Both the position numbers and the translations under genes were made by a program. 64,000 bases of DNA. Source: Nematostella vectensis. Lineage: Eukaryota > Cnidaria > Anthozoa > Actiniaria > Edwardsiidae. Under the pieces are notes generated by a model. It ran no database searches and was not told the origin of the DNA. It saw only the letters and a program-made list of their open reading frames with translations. Where the stretch lies: positions 12,790,139 through 12,854,138 of the forward strand of contig NC_064039.1 in the NCBI RefSeq assembly GCF_932526225.1, given 5' to 3'. The number at the start of each line of letters is the position of its first letter. The stretch's first letter is position 1. This document shows positions 26,256-38,328 of this stretch, one piece after another.

Positions 26256-28080
26256 ACCAAACTCGCAATGCATTATGGTCGAAGAAGTAAATGATATCAA
26301 TCTGAGAAGATTGATTGAATAAAGATAACGGCAAAATGAGGGAAATATAACTTAATAACTCGCATGGATAATCCGGAAAATTAAAAAGTAGTTGAAATAA
26401 ATACCACCTACCCGTCAAATACAGAATAAGAATGTAAACCACGGTGTTATATTGTGCCGGCATTGTTAAGTAAAAGAAACTTTTCTCATAAAGTATATCA
26501 GCATCAAACAATAAAGAACTGTCAAAGTACTAATAAAGACGCCTTCCTTTCTGAATCCGTGTTTATCTAGCACTTGTCAAATTAGTGACTGATCGGTAAA
26601 CAATTACAACTACCGCCACGAAATACAGGGCTTCTAACAACTCGATGTACTCCAACGAAACAGGTTACTGCCCTTTGTTGGATTTCTTTCTAGATGAACA
26701 GACGGATGAAAGTTGTGAGATTTTGCTATTATTTTTTTCTTTCCAAAACGACTATAGCTAAGAAAAGAACAAAATGCACATTGTTTAACTAAACATTTTA
26801 AATCAATCCTCTACTAATCATTTTCCTAAAGGCGTGAAATGAGTTCTTTTTAATAATAATTTGTCTATTGGTTTGATGCACTGTGTTAATTAGTGTCCAA
26901 TTGTAAACAATGTGATCTAGGTTTTGAGACGCCTTATTTTAATTAATTGAGCTCGTAAATCATACCGAGAGCCTGACTCTAAGTACTTGAACTCTTGCGC
27001 TATTGGGTCTGATACTGACGTATCGCTGGCAAAAAAAGAGCAAATTACATTTTAACTTGGGGCAATTACCGAGAAATCCGTCTTTGAGAAATGATATTGA
27101 AAAATTACGCTATCTTCTTTTATAGAGCTGTGACAGACGCCTGACATTCTTGCTTCCCTAGACAGGTTTTACAGAAAACGTCTTTCATCCCCAAAATAAA
27201 TTCAAAAGATAGTTCAATATAATCGTAAACGCACCGGGATTCGAAATACAATGATTCATCGATCTCAAATTTAAACTAAACTTACATAAAGTATGATTCC
27301 CTACTTTTTTAACTTGTAGCGAAACGCCTTTTTCGTCCTAACCAAAAATTCTCAGCATTACAAGCCTCTTAAAGAAACTCTCTATCTTTGATTTTCTAAT
27401 AGTGTTAAGCAGATTTCCTCTGACTCACCTTAATCAGATTAAGTTCACCTTAGTCACTATGCTAAACTTGGACGCTAGTAGTTCTAATATCAGTATATGC
27501 TTTCTGTTGGCAGTCTCTTGCCGCTGTCTCTCGATGGTCTGGATTCCTGATATTTTGTTTGTCAAAGACGTTAAGTCACAATCCCCCGGATATTAGTTAT
27601 TAGCTGTCGATGTTCGCCAAGTCACTCTTCCTTGTCTGATAGGTGGACTTGTGCTTTTTTTATGCAAAGTGTTTTACGGTAAGGATAGACAGAGTACTCC
27701 AGTACGTCAAATAACAGACGGGCAAATTTGCCTGCACTAGCAAACGTTTAGATGGTCAGTCTTGGGTGTTTGCAGCAAGGAGTGTTTTTATTGGGAGCAG
27801 ATGTTGCGGATGTTTATTGACAAGTCGGTCAATTTGGTAAGTTTGTCTCTTTTTACCAACTTGCCTTGTGCCGTGAGACAAGAGCTGAGGTGGGTCGTAT
27901 CTTCAACCACATGAAGCCCGGAAGCCACAGGAATACCGAGCTGAGCGCCACGGACTGGGCGTGAATGTAGGAGATTTGTTATGCATTGAGGATGCAGAAA
28001 TGTTTCTCTTTTTTAAATCATTCGTGGATTTAAAAACGCCTTGCTCGATATTTTGTATAACCTCAAGAATTGCATTGTTT
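26256..28080. other. Intergenic DNA, no supported gene
   Basis: AT-rich sequence with short open frames only. I see no domain, paired splice signals or structured RNA. Confidence 0.55.
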
Positions 28081-28083
28081 ACA

Positions 28084-28320
28084 TGCCCGCACTCAGGATT
28101 TCTCTTAGGGGGGTGCGAAATCCGAATGTGGACCTCATTTTTCCGAGGGGTGGGTGTGTGGGGGAGTGGGTGAGTTTTCTGATACAAATCCAACCACCCC
28201 CGAAAGAACAAAAAGGATTTTTTTATGCCATTGCAGCATCTCCACGGGACGTTTTTTATCGGATTTGACTACAAAAAAGTTTGACTTATAGATTTATGAC
28301 ATAACAGAGTGATCTAAAAT
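28084..28320 (-). mobile_element. GTGCGAAA/GGTCCACTTT repeat family, copy
   Basis: Blocks GGGGGGTGCGAAATCCGAA, GTGGACC, TTTTATGCC-TTGCAG, CTCCACGGGACGTT, GATTTGACTAC and GAGTGATCTA occur in inverted order relative to 18590-18925, marking the same element on the other strand. Confidence 0.7.
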
Positions 28321-28323
28321 GCC

Positions 28324-28706
28324 TCCCGTCCCCACGTATCCGTTTTCGTTTGAAAATGCAACCTTTTTGTTAAGGATACGTGTATCGTCCACACGTAAAC
28401 GCGAAAAGGGAACGATTTGAAAACGAGCTCCAGAGTGGAACAATTTTAAAACGATACCCCTTCGGTGCCGTGGGGAAGGACGAAAACGGAACCTTTTGAA
28501 AACGATGGCGTGATAACTCAGGTCCATTCCACTTGGCGCGCGAGTAGGCATGCGCTGTAGAACTTGTTATCGTTTTCGTATCGTTTCTGCGTTTTTGTGG
28601 GTACGGGTCGTATCAAAATGAAAACGCTTCGTTTTGACGCGGATCTTTTTGAAACGGAATAAAAAGGTTGCGTTTTCAAACGAAAACGGATACGTGGGAA
28701 CGGGGT
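28324..28706. mobile_element. MITE with about 42-bp terminal inverted repeats
   Basis: The left end carries CCACGTATCCGTTTTCGTTT then GAAAATGCAACCTTTTT. The right end is the near-exact reverse complement (AAAAAGGTTGCGTTTTC then AAACGAAAACGGATACGTGG). The interior is rich in further AAAACG/CGTTTT words. At about 383 bp without coding capacity it is a classic MITE. Confidence 0.88.
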
Positions 28707-28748
28707 ATAATTCGCTTATGCTTTATAGTTTTGTCTACAAATAGTAAG

Positions 28749-29402
28749 TCTATTTGCATCTATGATATAGTAGTAGCTATATACATCTCAGGGGCGTAGC
28801 CAGAGGGGTGACCCAAGGGCCCGGACCCCCTTTCTAGCAGCCAAAAATGAAGCCAAAAATGAGACATTATCTAAAATATAGCAGAAAATGCCTTGAAATG
28901 ACCTTTTGGGCCCCTCCTGTTAAAAATCCTGGCTACGCCGCTGCATCTATTTGCATCTATGATACAAAAGTAGCTATTAACATCTATTTGCATTTGTGAT
29001 ATAGCAGTAGCTAAATACATCTATTTGCATCTATGATATAAAAGTAGCTATTAACATCTATTTGCATCTGTGATATAGCAGTAGCTAGATACATCTATTT
29101 GCATCTATGACATAAAAGTAGCTATTAACATCTATTTGCATCTGTGATATAGCAGTAGCTATATACATCTATTTGCATCTGTGATTTAGCAGTAGCTATA
29201 TACATCTATTATATAGCAGTAGGTATATACATCTATTTGCATCTGATAGCAGTAGCTATATACATCTATTTGCATCTATGATATAGCAGTAGCTATATAC
29301 ATCTATTTGTATCTGTGATATATCAGTAGCTTTACACACCCATTTGCATCTGTGATATAGCAGTAGCTATATACATCTATTTGCCTCTGTGATATAGCAG
29401 TA
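28749..29402. repeat. 37-bp minisatellite carrying ATTTGCAT octamers
   Basis: About a dozen units with core CTATTTGCATCTGTGATATA then GCAGTAGCTATATACAT. Most contain an exact ATTTGCAT. The array is split by a MITE at 28790-28942 and ends in a poly-C tract at about 29406-29424. Confidence 0.92.
28790..28942. mobile_element. GGCGTAGCCAGG MITE, copy 1
   Basis: It begins GGGGCGTAGCCAGAGGGGTG and ends with the inverted CCTGGCTACGCC. The interior holds GGGCCC, TAGCAGCCAAAA and CTTGAAATGACCTTTTGGGC. It is inserted inside the 37-bp array, with array-derived CATCT on both sides, possibly a target-site duplication. Confidence 0.82.
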
Positions 29403-29424
29403 AGCCCCCCCCCCCCCCCCCCCC

Positions 29425-30170
29425 TCCCAATAGCTATTGTGCGCGCGGGGCGGGGGTTACTGCGAGAAATGGGGGGTAAATTCATTAAAACCTTGTTATT
29501 AAAGACTCAAGCCCCGAAGAAAGCTCAATACATTCTCTGTTAGATATTACCCTGACACCCCTTTAATGAGGACAGTTCTTGAGAGTCCCAAACGGTGTTG
29601 GTTTTCAATGTAACGGCAGAACTCTTTATATGGAACGGACCATTAAGTAAAACATGCACGACTGAATCCTCCCCACCCCCCTTCATTTTTCTTATGGCCC
29701 GTCCCTAAGGGAAAGAGATTGATAACGGAGATTTCTTATAGGCAATCCTGGAATGGTTTTTAGACGGCTTGATTGATTTCATACTCTTATATTGCTACCA
29801 CCAAAACCTTGCTTCTTTCTAATGAGATTTCCGTTAATCAAAACGTCAGTCTAAAGAAAAGATAAGATTCAATAAAGTTTGTATAGTCAAAGCGCCTCTT
29901 TTCACGTTTTTATCCAAATACTTTCATTGTTTGCGCAACATATCTCCTTATCCTAACTTCTATGCTTAGAAGGTTTCATTATTCTGTAGAAGAAAAAGAA
30001 AGAAAAATTTCATCAATTACATTATCACGGTTTCCTCATTAACGTTTTTTGAAAAATCATTACATCAGTTTTTATAAGTGGAAGCGCGCAATTAAATTTT
30101 AAATGTGTTTACTTAATTACTCAGCTGTATAGAATTGGAAAACTAATTTGATTTTGAAGATCAAAAGCAA
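29425..30170. other. Intergenic spacer upstream of the CUB gene
   Basis: AT-rich, with no supported gene. It should contain the promoter and 5' UTR of the gene starting at 30175. I see no strong TATA box or initiator. Confidence 0.5.
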
Positions 30171-30174
30171 GAGT

Positions 30175-33100
30175 ATGAATTTACTGAAAAGGAATTGCTA
30201 CGCTATATCGACAGGAAACATGCTATCTGCGAACTATGTTATCTTTTTGGGGTTCTTTTTCATCTTCTCCCTCCCTTGCCATGGTAGGTAATGTTAATGT
30301 ACCATTGCTCATTTTTTGACCATTGATGATTGCACTAAACTCAAGTTACACACATCTCTTCACAAAGCTGACACTCTAAGCGGGCGGCTCTCACCCGCTT
30401 CGAGTCCTGTTTCGGCTTTGTCCTTCTCTTAAAGTGTATTACATCAAGCATAACGTTTATGTTATAGTCTGCTGCCCAAGTTTTGCTTTTGATAAAATGA
30501 TAATTATACATTAAATTTGTTTTATTAAAGTAAAAATACTTCGTTTTATTTCATTCTATATTTTAATTTTTCACAAAGTACAAAGAATTTACAACAAAAA
30601 CATAAGTGGCTCGCACATAAACGCATACACTAATGACTCGAAGGAAAGGATTGCATAAGGAATTTTCATTCCATAAAGGATAGTATATGACCCACTTATG
30701 GCGCGGCCAAAATCCGCCCATGATTTTTAAAATTAGAGCATGAATGGCTATTTCATATATGACGGGTCGATAACGAAAATTCCTTATAAAATAATTAAAA
30801 TAACCTAAAGCTTTAGCAGATGATCCTCAAATGATCAAAAAGAAACAGCGACATTGCAAGTATAAAACATCGGCAGCTTGGCCAGCTTGCCACAAAATAA
30901 TTTCGGACGTGAATAAAGTTTTGTTACCTCCCTGCCTCATATCAAATGGCCGCTGCTTTACTATATTAGTGTGTTGTTGTATTTCTTTTTCAGCGTGCAA
31001 TCAAACGGTAATAACTTTGTCAAATGGAGAAGTACGTAATCCATTGTACCCATCTTTCTATCACGGAAACTGCACGCGAACCATACGCCTCAGTTCCGAC
31101 CTGTACATTAGGCTAAACGTCACGTCAATCAACGTGACATGCCCCGCCTCCCTCAAAGTTCTAGATGGTTCATCCTCCAACCTCACCATAGCATCACTGT
31201 GCGGAACCTCGGCACCGTCTTACGCCATGTACTCGACAGCCAATCAAGTGCATGTTGCCATGGATACGGGTGGCTCGATCGAGGGAGTGCGGTTCTCGAT
31301 TTCGTATTCGGGATTGTCAAGTAAGAACATATAAGGCTGTCTATGTTAGCCCAGGTTTGCATTATTCCGGTATATTGTGGTTTCCGTTTTGAGATTGAGA
31401 AATAATTTAGCTATAGAGAGCATGAGAACACATCCAAATTCAGAATTGTATAAAATGTTTTGCAAATTGTCTACGTAACTTAGTGTTTTCATTCGAGCTG
31501 GGATGTAGTCAATTCCGGTGACCATCTTAAAGCATTAAAAAAGACACGGTGTCCTCTTTCTACAAGCCTGTGTCAGACAAGACAAACAGCGCTCATTAAA
31601 AAAACCCTGATTTCCTCATATTAGATCATTAAAATCGTCAGTTTTGGGCGATCACTAGAAAAAAAGGGTCCGTGATGAGGCCGGAGGTTTGTGGCCAATT
31701 ATTATCATCAAGAAATAGAGATAAAAAGTAGAATGATTTAAAAAAAAAAAAAAAAAAAAAAGAGGGGTCCGGAAAAAAAATATCAAAATAAATAATTCTA
31801 AACTGAGATAAAAAATAATTTTTAAAAAACGTATAATGAATGAAAAATAATGGTTAAAAAATAAAGAATAGCCTGATAGCCGGCTCTCCGGAGATTAGAA
31901 GAGCCGGCTAGCAGGCTGAATAACATATCAATCAATGGTGTTTTTCTAAATGAGCCTGGGGCGAGCGCGCGGGTACGACCTGTGATATTCTAAAACGTTG
32001 TTAGGGACTAGGCTCCATTTCCAAGATGGCTGCCTGCAAAATCGTAGTAAACACGAATTCCTGCAAGTTTACGTGGAAATGTTTCGACTTTTAAAGCTCT
32101 AGAGCGATAAAAACGCAAAAAAAAAAATCATTGATGCGGACTCCCAAATATGGTATGTAATGCCTAATAAGGAAATGAGCAAGCTAGAAAAAACGACAGT
32201 TATTAAAACAAGATTAACTGGTATGATTAAATAAGTGCAATCGATGTCGTGAAGTAAAATAAAAAAACATAAAAAAAAAGAAAATTGATATATTAATTTT
32301 TGAAATATGGTTTATTGATTAAAATGGACACCATTTCTCAGCTCGTTTATTTTTTTTGTCACAGGACACTGTGGGCCGAATGACCTCGTGAGCCCGAATG
32401 GAAACTTCTCGTCCCCTAACTGGCCCATGCCCTACCCTGGTCTGCTGAACTGCACATGGATACTAATACCTCCGAAGGGGCACTACTCCCGGATAAAAGT
32501 AACGTCGCTTATGTTACAGAACGACCTCTTGAGTCCCTGTGCTATGCCGCTTTGCGATCACCTGGAGATCCGCCGAGGCGTGAACAGCAGTGGCGCGCTT
32601 CTAGTCAAGTAAGAAATCTTCGTAGGGGAGGATATAGGGTTAATTCTTGGTGAGGATGGGGGACATATGGCGGGCTCCCTTCTCCATTCGTGTCTCGTTC
32701 CCGCTGATTTCTACGCGTAAGGGAAGGACCAGTAGAAAAGTGATAGCTATAAACAGCTGGAAATTGATTCAAGACTAAATCGATTCAAAGCTACCAGCTA
32801 TTAAATGGTCGTTAGATGAATTACGAGAAAAAAATCGTATAAAAAGTTTTGAAAATGTTTACGGGATAAACAAACTTTGTCATCTTTCTTAACGAATGCA
32901 CGTAATCCGAGTACGGTACGCAAATACGCCATTGCGCTGTGTAAAGCCGAGAATCCTAAGAAAACTAGATACCAAACGAATAAGTTTTTATGACTCGTTT
33001 TTATGACTAGTTCTAGAAACCATTTAATGTGTAACTGTAGAATTGTAATAGCGTAGGTTGATTACTAGGGGTTACAAGATCCAAGAAAGCTCCTGCTTGA

Positions 33101-36100
33101 ACTTATAATGGTACCATCCCACGACATTCGGATTTGCTTGAAAAATAAAGCCAAGGCTTGCATTATCGTGCAATTTTTGTGTACGTATGCTCACTTTGTT
33201 TTACTGGTACTCTAAGTTAGCATGCGTTCGCCAAAGATTACACATAGTATACTGTAATCCGGCGAACGGGAAAGTGGAAATCTCGAGTTGGGAAAGTCGG
33301 ATCAGGTCTGAGAGCCGCGAGAGAGTCAGGAGGTTTAGAGTGCTACATCGTATCTGGGTGTAAAGTGGCCGTGTTTTAAACAACGAGGTTTTTGACAAGA
33401 GCCACATTTAAAGGCATTGTATTTGGTTGGGCGTTACATGCTTACCTTATTGCTTCTGCGTGTGATAAGACGAGTGTTTCTTTTCTACGTCTGCATGTAG
33501 AGATACAAATCTGGTAACAGAGGGAATTCTGTTTATATTGAATACAGACCGGAAATCAGTTCAATATGTTTGGTAATTGGTAATTCGATCTATATTTATC
33601 CAGGAACAGTAGGGGATAAAAAGCACGTTATTATCTATTATAAAATATAATATATAAAACATTATACCTACTACTACACCTATTTCAAATAACGTTGCAC
33701 TCGGAAATCAATGTATTGTAACCCGCAGCATCCCGGGGGACTCTCCAGGAAAGTAGACGGGGGGATCGTCCTATCTTTATAAAATCTTGACCAACTGCTA
33801 TCCCTTAGGTAATGTGGAAGGATTTCTCTGATTCTGCCATCTTTAAGGGTAAAAAATTCGACCAACTGCTATTCCTTCGGGGGGTGTTGAACTGTTTTTT
33901 CCGACTCTGTTATAAAAGTTCCTTAGACCACACCCAATTTGCTATCTCTTAGGGGTAAGAATTTATATATTAATGCCCAATTTGCTATCTCTTCTTGGGG
34001 GTAAGAATTTATGTTGACCACACCCAATTTGCTATCTCTTAGGGGTAAGAATTTAGGTTGAACACACCCAATTTGCTATCTCTAAGAATTTCTGTTGACC
34101 ACACCCAATTTGCTTATCTCTCAGGGGTAAGAATTTCTGTTGAACACACCCGATTTGCTATCACTAAGGGGTAAGAATTTTTTTTGTTGAACACACCCAA
34201 TTTGCAATCATTTAGGCGAAAGAATTTCTGTTGACCGGGCCGCAGCACTTTTTTGGTAGCGTATAAAAGACCGAATCCTGGTATCTAAAACCTATGCGAA
34301 TGTTCACTGGAACATAAACACATTTTTTGAAGACTGGATTTGTTTTTATTTAAACTTACTTGCTTATTTACTTGATATCCATGAAGCACTGCGGAATACG
34401 ATATATGGTTTTTCCGAGTACAATGTCATTTCAAATAGGTGTATATAGCTTCCTAAGTGCAAATGCGCCAAGGATGGAGAATTCTTAGATGGGGCATTTT
34501 CCAATAAAAATGATACCACTTGACATTTACCATGTGGATGGTTTTCATTCCGTGACGTCGACAGGGGTTTCGTAAAAAAAATTGAGGGAAATTGTGCCCA
34601 CGACGTGATTGAGGAAGCGACCAGGAAGACGGGATGGAGGTGAACAGCGACCAGGAAGACGGGATGGAGGTGAACAGCGACCAGGAAGACGGGATGGAGG
34701 TGAACAGCGACCAGGAAGACGGGATGGAGGTGAACAGCGACCAGGAAGACGGGATGGAGGTGAACAGCGACCAGGAAGACGGGATGGAGGTGAACAGCGA
34801 CCAGGAAGACGGGATGGAGGTGAACAGCGACCAGGAAGACGGGATGGAGGTGAACAGCGACCAGGAAGACGGGATGGAGGTGAACAGCGACCAGGAAGAC
34901 GGGATGGAGGTGAACAGCGACCAGGAAGACGGGATGGAGGTGAACAGCGACCAGGAAGACGGGATGGAGGTGAACAGCGACCAGGAAGACGGGATGGAGG
35001 TGAACAGCGACCAGGAAGACGGGATGGAGGTAAACAGCGACCAGGAAGACGGAATGAAAGTAACAGCGGCGTAACCAGGATTTTTAACAGAAGGGGGCCC
35101 AAAAAGGACTTTCAAGGCATTTTCTCTTGTATTTTAGATAATGTACCATACATTTACTGTAATTTTGGCTGCTAAAAGGGGGGCCCGGGCCCCCAGGCCA
35201 CCCCCCTGGCTACGCCCCTGAGTAAACAGCGACCAGGAAGACGGGATGGAAGTAAACAGCGACCAGGAAGACGGGATAGGAAAACAAACGGGATCCAGCG
35301 TCCTCTTTCAGGACATTGCTTTCAGGAGCCGTACTCAGTAACCAATCACTGACGATCACGTGATGACGTATCATTCTGAATTTGATATTTTTGTCACCAG
35401 TATAGCTGTCTGACCCACCCTTCTCCTTATATAGATTAGTTCCCCGCCTCTTTTCTTCCCTGGATATTGCATGCCAGTCAATCTTATTTTCTTATTTTAA
35501 AATTTCGTTTTTCTAGCTCGCTCAGTCATTTCCTTATTAGGCATTACATACCATATTTGGGAGTCCGCTTCAATCATTTTTTCGCTTTTTTTCGCTCTAG
35601 AGCTTTGTAAGGCGAGAATTTCCACGTAAACTTGCAGGAATTCATGCTTACTACGATTTCGCTGGCAGCCATCTTGGAAATGGAGCCTAGTCCCTATCGT
35701 TTTAGAATATCACAGGTATCCCGCGCGCTCGCCCTAGGCTCTTTTAGACAATTTAGAAAAACGAACAGCAATTGATTGATATGTAACGTTATCATATGTA
35801 TCACTGGGTCATTTCAAAATGTTTCTAGTATTATGACAAGCTCTTTCTGCGATTTTCTTAAAGGTGCTACAATTCGAGCTGTGCCGGCATGGCTATGAAT
35901 CTAACAGTCGATACGCCGTTATGGTTCCGTTTCTACTCGGATAAGTTCCCAGTCCCCTTGGGCGTGAAGCAAGCAGGCTTTTCTATCGAGTACCAGTACG
36001 TTGATGCTGGCATTTCTCCTACCACTCCGCCACCAGGTAAAAGGGATCTTCAGATTTATTTACGGCGGAGGGGCGGCGACGCACACGCTAGATTTATCTG

Positions 36101-36883
36101 CTCGCTAAAGGAGGGGAGCCTAAGGGAGGGGTACAAAAAACGCATTATAGCACAGAAAAACCGCACAAAAACCGCACAGAAGAACGTCAAAAACCGTCAA
36201 TAACCGTAAACTCACAGTCTAAAAAAACCGCAATACCTCGAAATAAAATACGAAAAAAAAAAGATACGCGCCAGATTTATGGCAAAACCGCATCACCACA
36301 ATCCCTTACGCCCCCTCCTAAAGAAAAAAGAAGGCTGGAGATATTGTGTTTGCCTGCCCTTTAAAAACCGCGGAGGGCGTCGGTCTCGGATAGGGTTGTA
36401 TCAAAAGGCAACTTTGGGTATGGGGTCCTCTTATCTGAAAGATTGCAAGAATAAGGAATTTTAAATTAAGGCATCCTATCCAACTATCCCTAGCCTCTCA
36501 TCGTGACCGGGATTCCATGAAAATTAAACCCCACACTTCCTAGTTCATCCCCGAAAGCACAGGATCCAAGCCCGAAAAGAGGTCTTACCTCTGAAAAAGC
36601 TAACCTTTATAAATTTTACTCAGAACCAGATCAATACCGAGGGTTTTATAAACCCGCCCAAGGCTGCGCTCGAACAGATACAAAAGCCGTCATCCGCACG
36701 CTGGGTACGACTGGAAGTCTCGACTGCGCTATGTGGTGTCAGCGGACTACTGAGTGCAAATCAGTAACCTACGTACCTCAGGCGGGTGGCAGTGAGGCGG
36801 GAAAGTGTACATTGTACCGTGAGGTGTCACCTCGAGATGAGGTAGCGCACCCTGCAGCTGAGTGCTATGACGAAGTTATATGA
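30175..36883 (+). CDS. Secreted CUB-CUB-PAN/apple-like protein
   Basis: Five exons read as 30175-30283, 30994-31320, 32365-32608, 35864-36036 and 36624-36883 (1113 nt, 370 residues, stop TGA). All junctions have GT/AG and match in phase (1, 1, 2, 1). Exon 1 gives a signal peptide with hydrophobic core YVIFLGFFFIFSLPC; Met16 (30220) is an alternative start. CUB1 (about 38-144) has CNQT, NPLYPSFY, CPASLKVLDG and LCGTS. CUB2 (about 147-280) has CGPN, SPNWPMPYPG, NCTWIL, DHLEIRRG and LWFRFYSD. A proline-rich hinge (TTPPP) leads to a cysteine-rich C-terminus (GCARTDTK, CAMWCQRTTEC, CTLY) resembling a PAN/apple domain. The protein is likely extracellular, binding protein or carbohydrate; there is no transmembrane segment. 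The last acceptor could instead be at 36662/36663. Several NxT/S sites fit secretion. Confidence 0.82.
31924..32195 (+). repeat. Intronic inverted repeat, left arm
   Basis: About 270 bp in intron 2 of the CUB gene, inverted relative to 35504-35784. Shared words include TCCATTTCCAAGATGGC, CCTGCAAGTTTACGTGGAAA, GCTCTAGAGCGA, ACTCCCAAATATGGTATGTA and ATGCCTAATAAGGAAATGA. Probably two copies of one dispersed element. Confidence 0.88.
33775..34240. repeat. Degenerate minisatellite of about 45 bp
   Basis: Roughly eight units around CACACCCAATTTGCTATCTC then TTAGGGGTAAGAATTT, with length variation. It lies in intron 3 of the CUB gene. Each unit carries GGGGTAAGAAT, which resembles a 5' splice site. 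Confidence 0.85.
34614..35066. repeat. 30-bp minisatellite, about 15 identical units
   Basis: Units of AGCGACCAGGAAGACGGGAT plus GGAGGTGAAC repeat almost without change in intron 3 of the CUB gene. Because 30 is a multiple of three, several frames stay open (for example a VNSDQEDGME repeat). None has splice-site support, so I do not call them coding. Two further units at 35221-35280 lie beyond a MITE. Confidence 0.95.
35067..35220. mobile_element. GGCGTAGCCAGG MITE, copy 2
   Basis: Bounded by GGCGTAACCAGG and CCTGGCTACGCC. Its interior is the inverse of the 28790-28942 copy (GGCCCAAAAAGGACTTTCAA, GGCTGCTAAAAGGGGGGCCC). It interrupts the 30-bp minisatellite, with AGTAACAGC and AGTAAACAGC at the junctions. 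Confidence 0.85.
35504..35784 (-). repeat. Intronic inverted repeat, right arm
   Basis: Counterpart of 31924-32195 in intron 3 of the CUB gene. The two arms enclose exon 3 (32365-32608) and about 3.3 kb. Confidence 0.88.
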
Positions 36884-36947
36884 ACATCTCGCTGTAGTAT
36901 CATGCGTTTTTCATAACCATGTGGACAACAATGCTTGCTTTGGTGTT

Positions 36948-37153
36948 AAGGTTGGTTCTCACTTGGACGTAAGCGCAAGCGCAGCGCACGTAATTTTCCG
37001 ATTCTCACAGAAACACAAGCGTATAGCAGGCGCAAGCGCAAGCGCAAGAGAACGCAACTGCTGGATTTGCTTGCGATTGCGCTTGATTTTCACTTGTGTT
37101 GCGCTTCCGTTTGCGCTTACGCTTGCGCTTGCGTCACAGTGAGAGCCAACCTT
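36948..37153. mobile_element. 206-bp foldback MITE rich in GCGCAAGCG
   Basis: The left end AAGGTTGGTTCTCACTTGGA then CGTAAGCGCAAGCGC is mirrored by the right end GCGCTTGCGTCACAGTGAGA then GCCAACCTT. The interior is alternating GCGCAAGCG and its complement. It lies just downstream of the CUB gene's stop codon. Confidence 0.88.
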
Positions 37154-37393
37154 TATTGTTGTTATTATTTAAACTGAAAATACCGCGGATTTATGATATT
37201 TTGTATCATATGAGGTATATACTGATAAAAGCAAAATTCGTAACGTGTCTATCAAAAGCAAAATTAAACGCCCTTTAATATTTTTTGCAACATACATTCC
37301 CAATATGTTCTTCTATATAAAATCACTGACAGTAGCCTTGGACTCCCTGCTTTTATCCGCAGATGCTAAGTTACCTTTTACTTTGTTAATTCA

Positions 37394-37572
37394 GGCCCGT
37401 ACCCAGGATTTTTCTCTGGGGGGGGGGGGGGGGGGTGCGAAATCCGAAAAAGTGGACCGATTTTTTTCCAGGGGGAAGGGATTTAATGAGTTCTCTGATA
37501 AAAATATGACGAAAAAAGTGATTTTTTTTGCCTTTGTTGCAAGCTATAGTTTTGTCTACAAATCCACGTCCA
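37394..37572 (-). mobile_element. GTGCGAAA/GGTCCACTTT repeat family, copy
   Basis: CCCGTACCCAGGATTTTTCT, a G-run, GTGCGAAATCCGAAAAAGTG, GACC and then TTTTGTCTACAAAT match the inverted order of 50107-50436. A TG microsatellite and G-run follow at 37598-37628, and a poly-C tract lies at 37796-37814. Confidence 0.7.
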
Positions 37573-37934
37573 TTGGAAATTAACATTCGGCCGTTTTGTG
37601 TGTGTGTGTGTGTGTGTGGGGGGGGGATGCGTTCCCACCCCCTACACCCCCCTGGGTAATGCGTGTTTTCCAGCTTTGTCCCGTGTACCAGAGAGAATCA
37701 TACACTCCTGCCCGTACCCATGGCAAAAGCCCTCTTTCCAATACTTAACCTGAGCCCATTAGGCCCATTGCTATCGAGAGTGGGCGCTGCCCCCACCCCC
37801 CCCCCCCCCCCCCTGCCCCTTCCCTTCCGCCGCCCCTGCAGAAACGCGCCACATTCTTCGCTCGAAACTCCACCGTAACGCTTGATACGCAGCGGCCACA
37901 TCTCTCAAGAAGGGTCTACGCTGGTGTGATATGT

Positions 37935-38245
37935 CTTCTTAATGAATACTGATTATGAAAGCAGTCCATCTATCACTTTGGAGACGAGTATTTAGTGGCT
38001 ATTTTATGCTCCCGCTCAATGCAGAGCGACTCAAAGAAACCAATTATTTCCAATAACAACGTCAATTCATTCGAAATTGTTAATTTGAATTTTTCTTGCG
38101 TATAAACTTTTGTATTTTCAATAATAAACAATAACAAAGTAGTGGTTGATCGACATTCTTTAATGAATGCTGATTTTTGAAGGAACAAAAGGTCCATCTA
38201 TCTCTGAGGAGACGAGGACTTAGTGGCCCTCCATTTATTAGCCCA
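37935..38245. repeat. Direct repeat pair of about 85 bp
   Basis: 37938-38020 and 38157-38240 share TTAATGAATRCTGATT, GTCCATCTATC, GGAGACGAG and TTAGTGGC in the same order. It is a diverged local duplication just 5' of the tRNA and CNNM genes. Confidence 0.65.
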
Positions 38246-38328
38246 TATCCCTTCCAGGGCCGGCATTCTAACAAAAGTTCAAATGGACAAAAGTTCGAAT
38301 GAATGGGGGAAATATGAAAATTATTGAC

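Noticed and set aside
34609-35175. Long repetitive open frames in several frames on both strands (for example a VNSDQEDGME repeat protein)
   Set aside because: They follow from a stop-free 30-bp repeat inside a spliced intron of the CUB gene. There is no independent start context or splice support.
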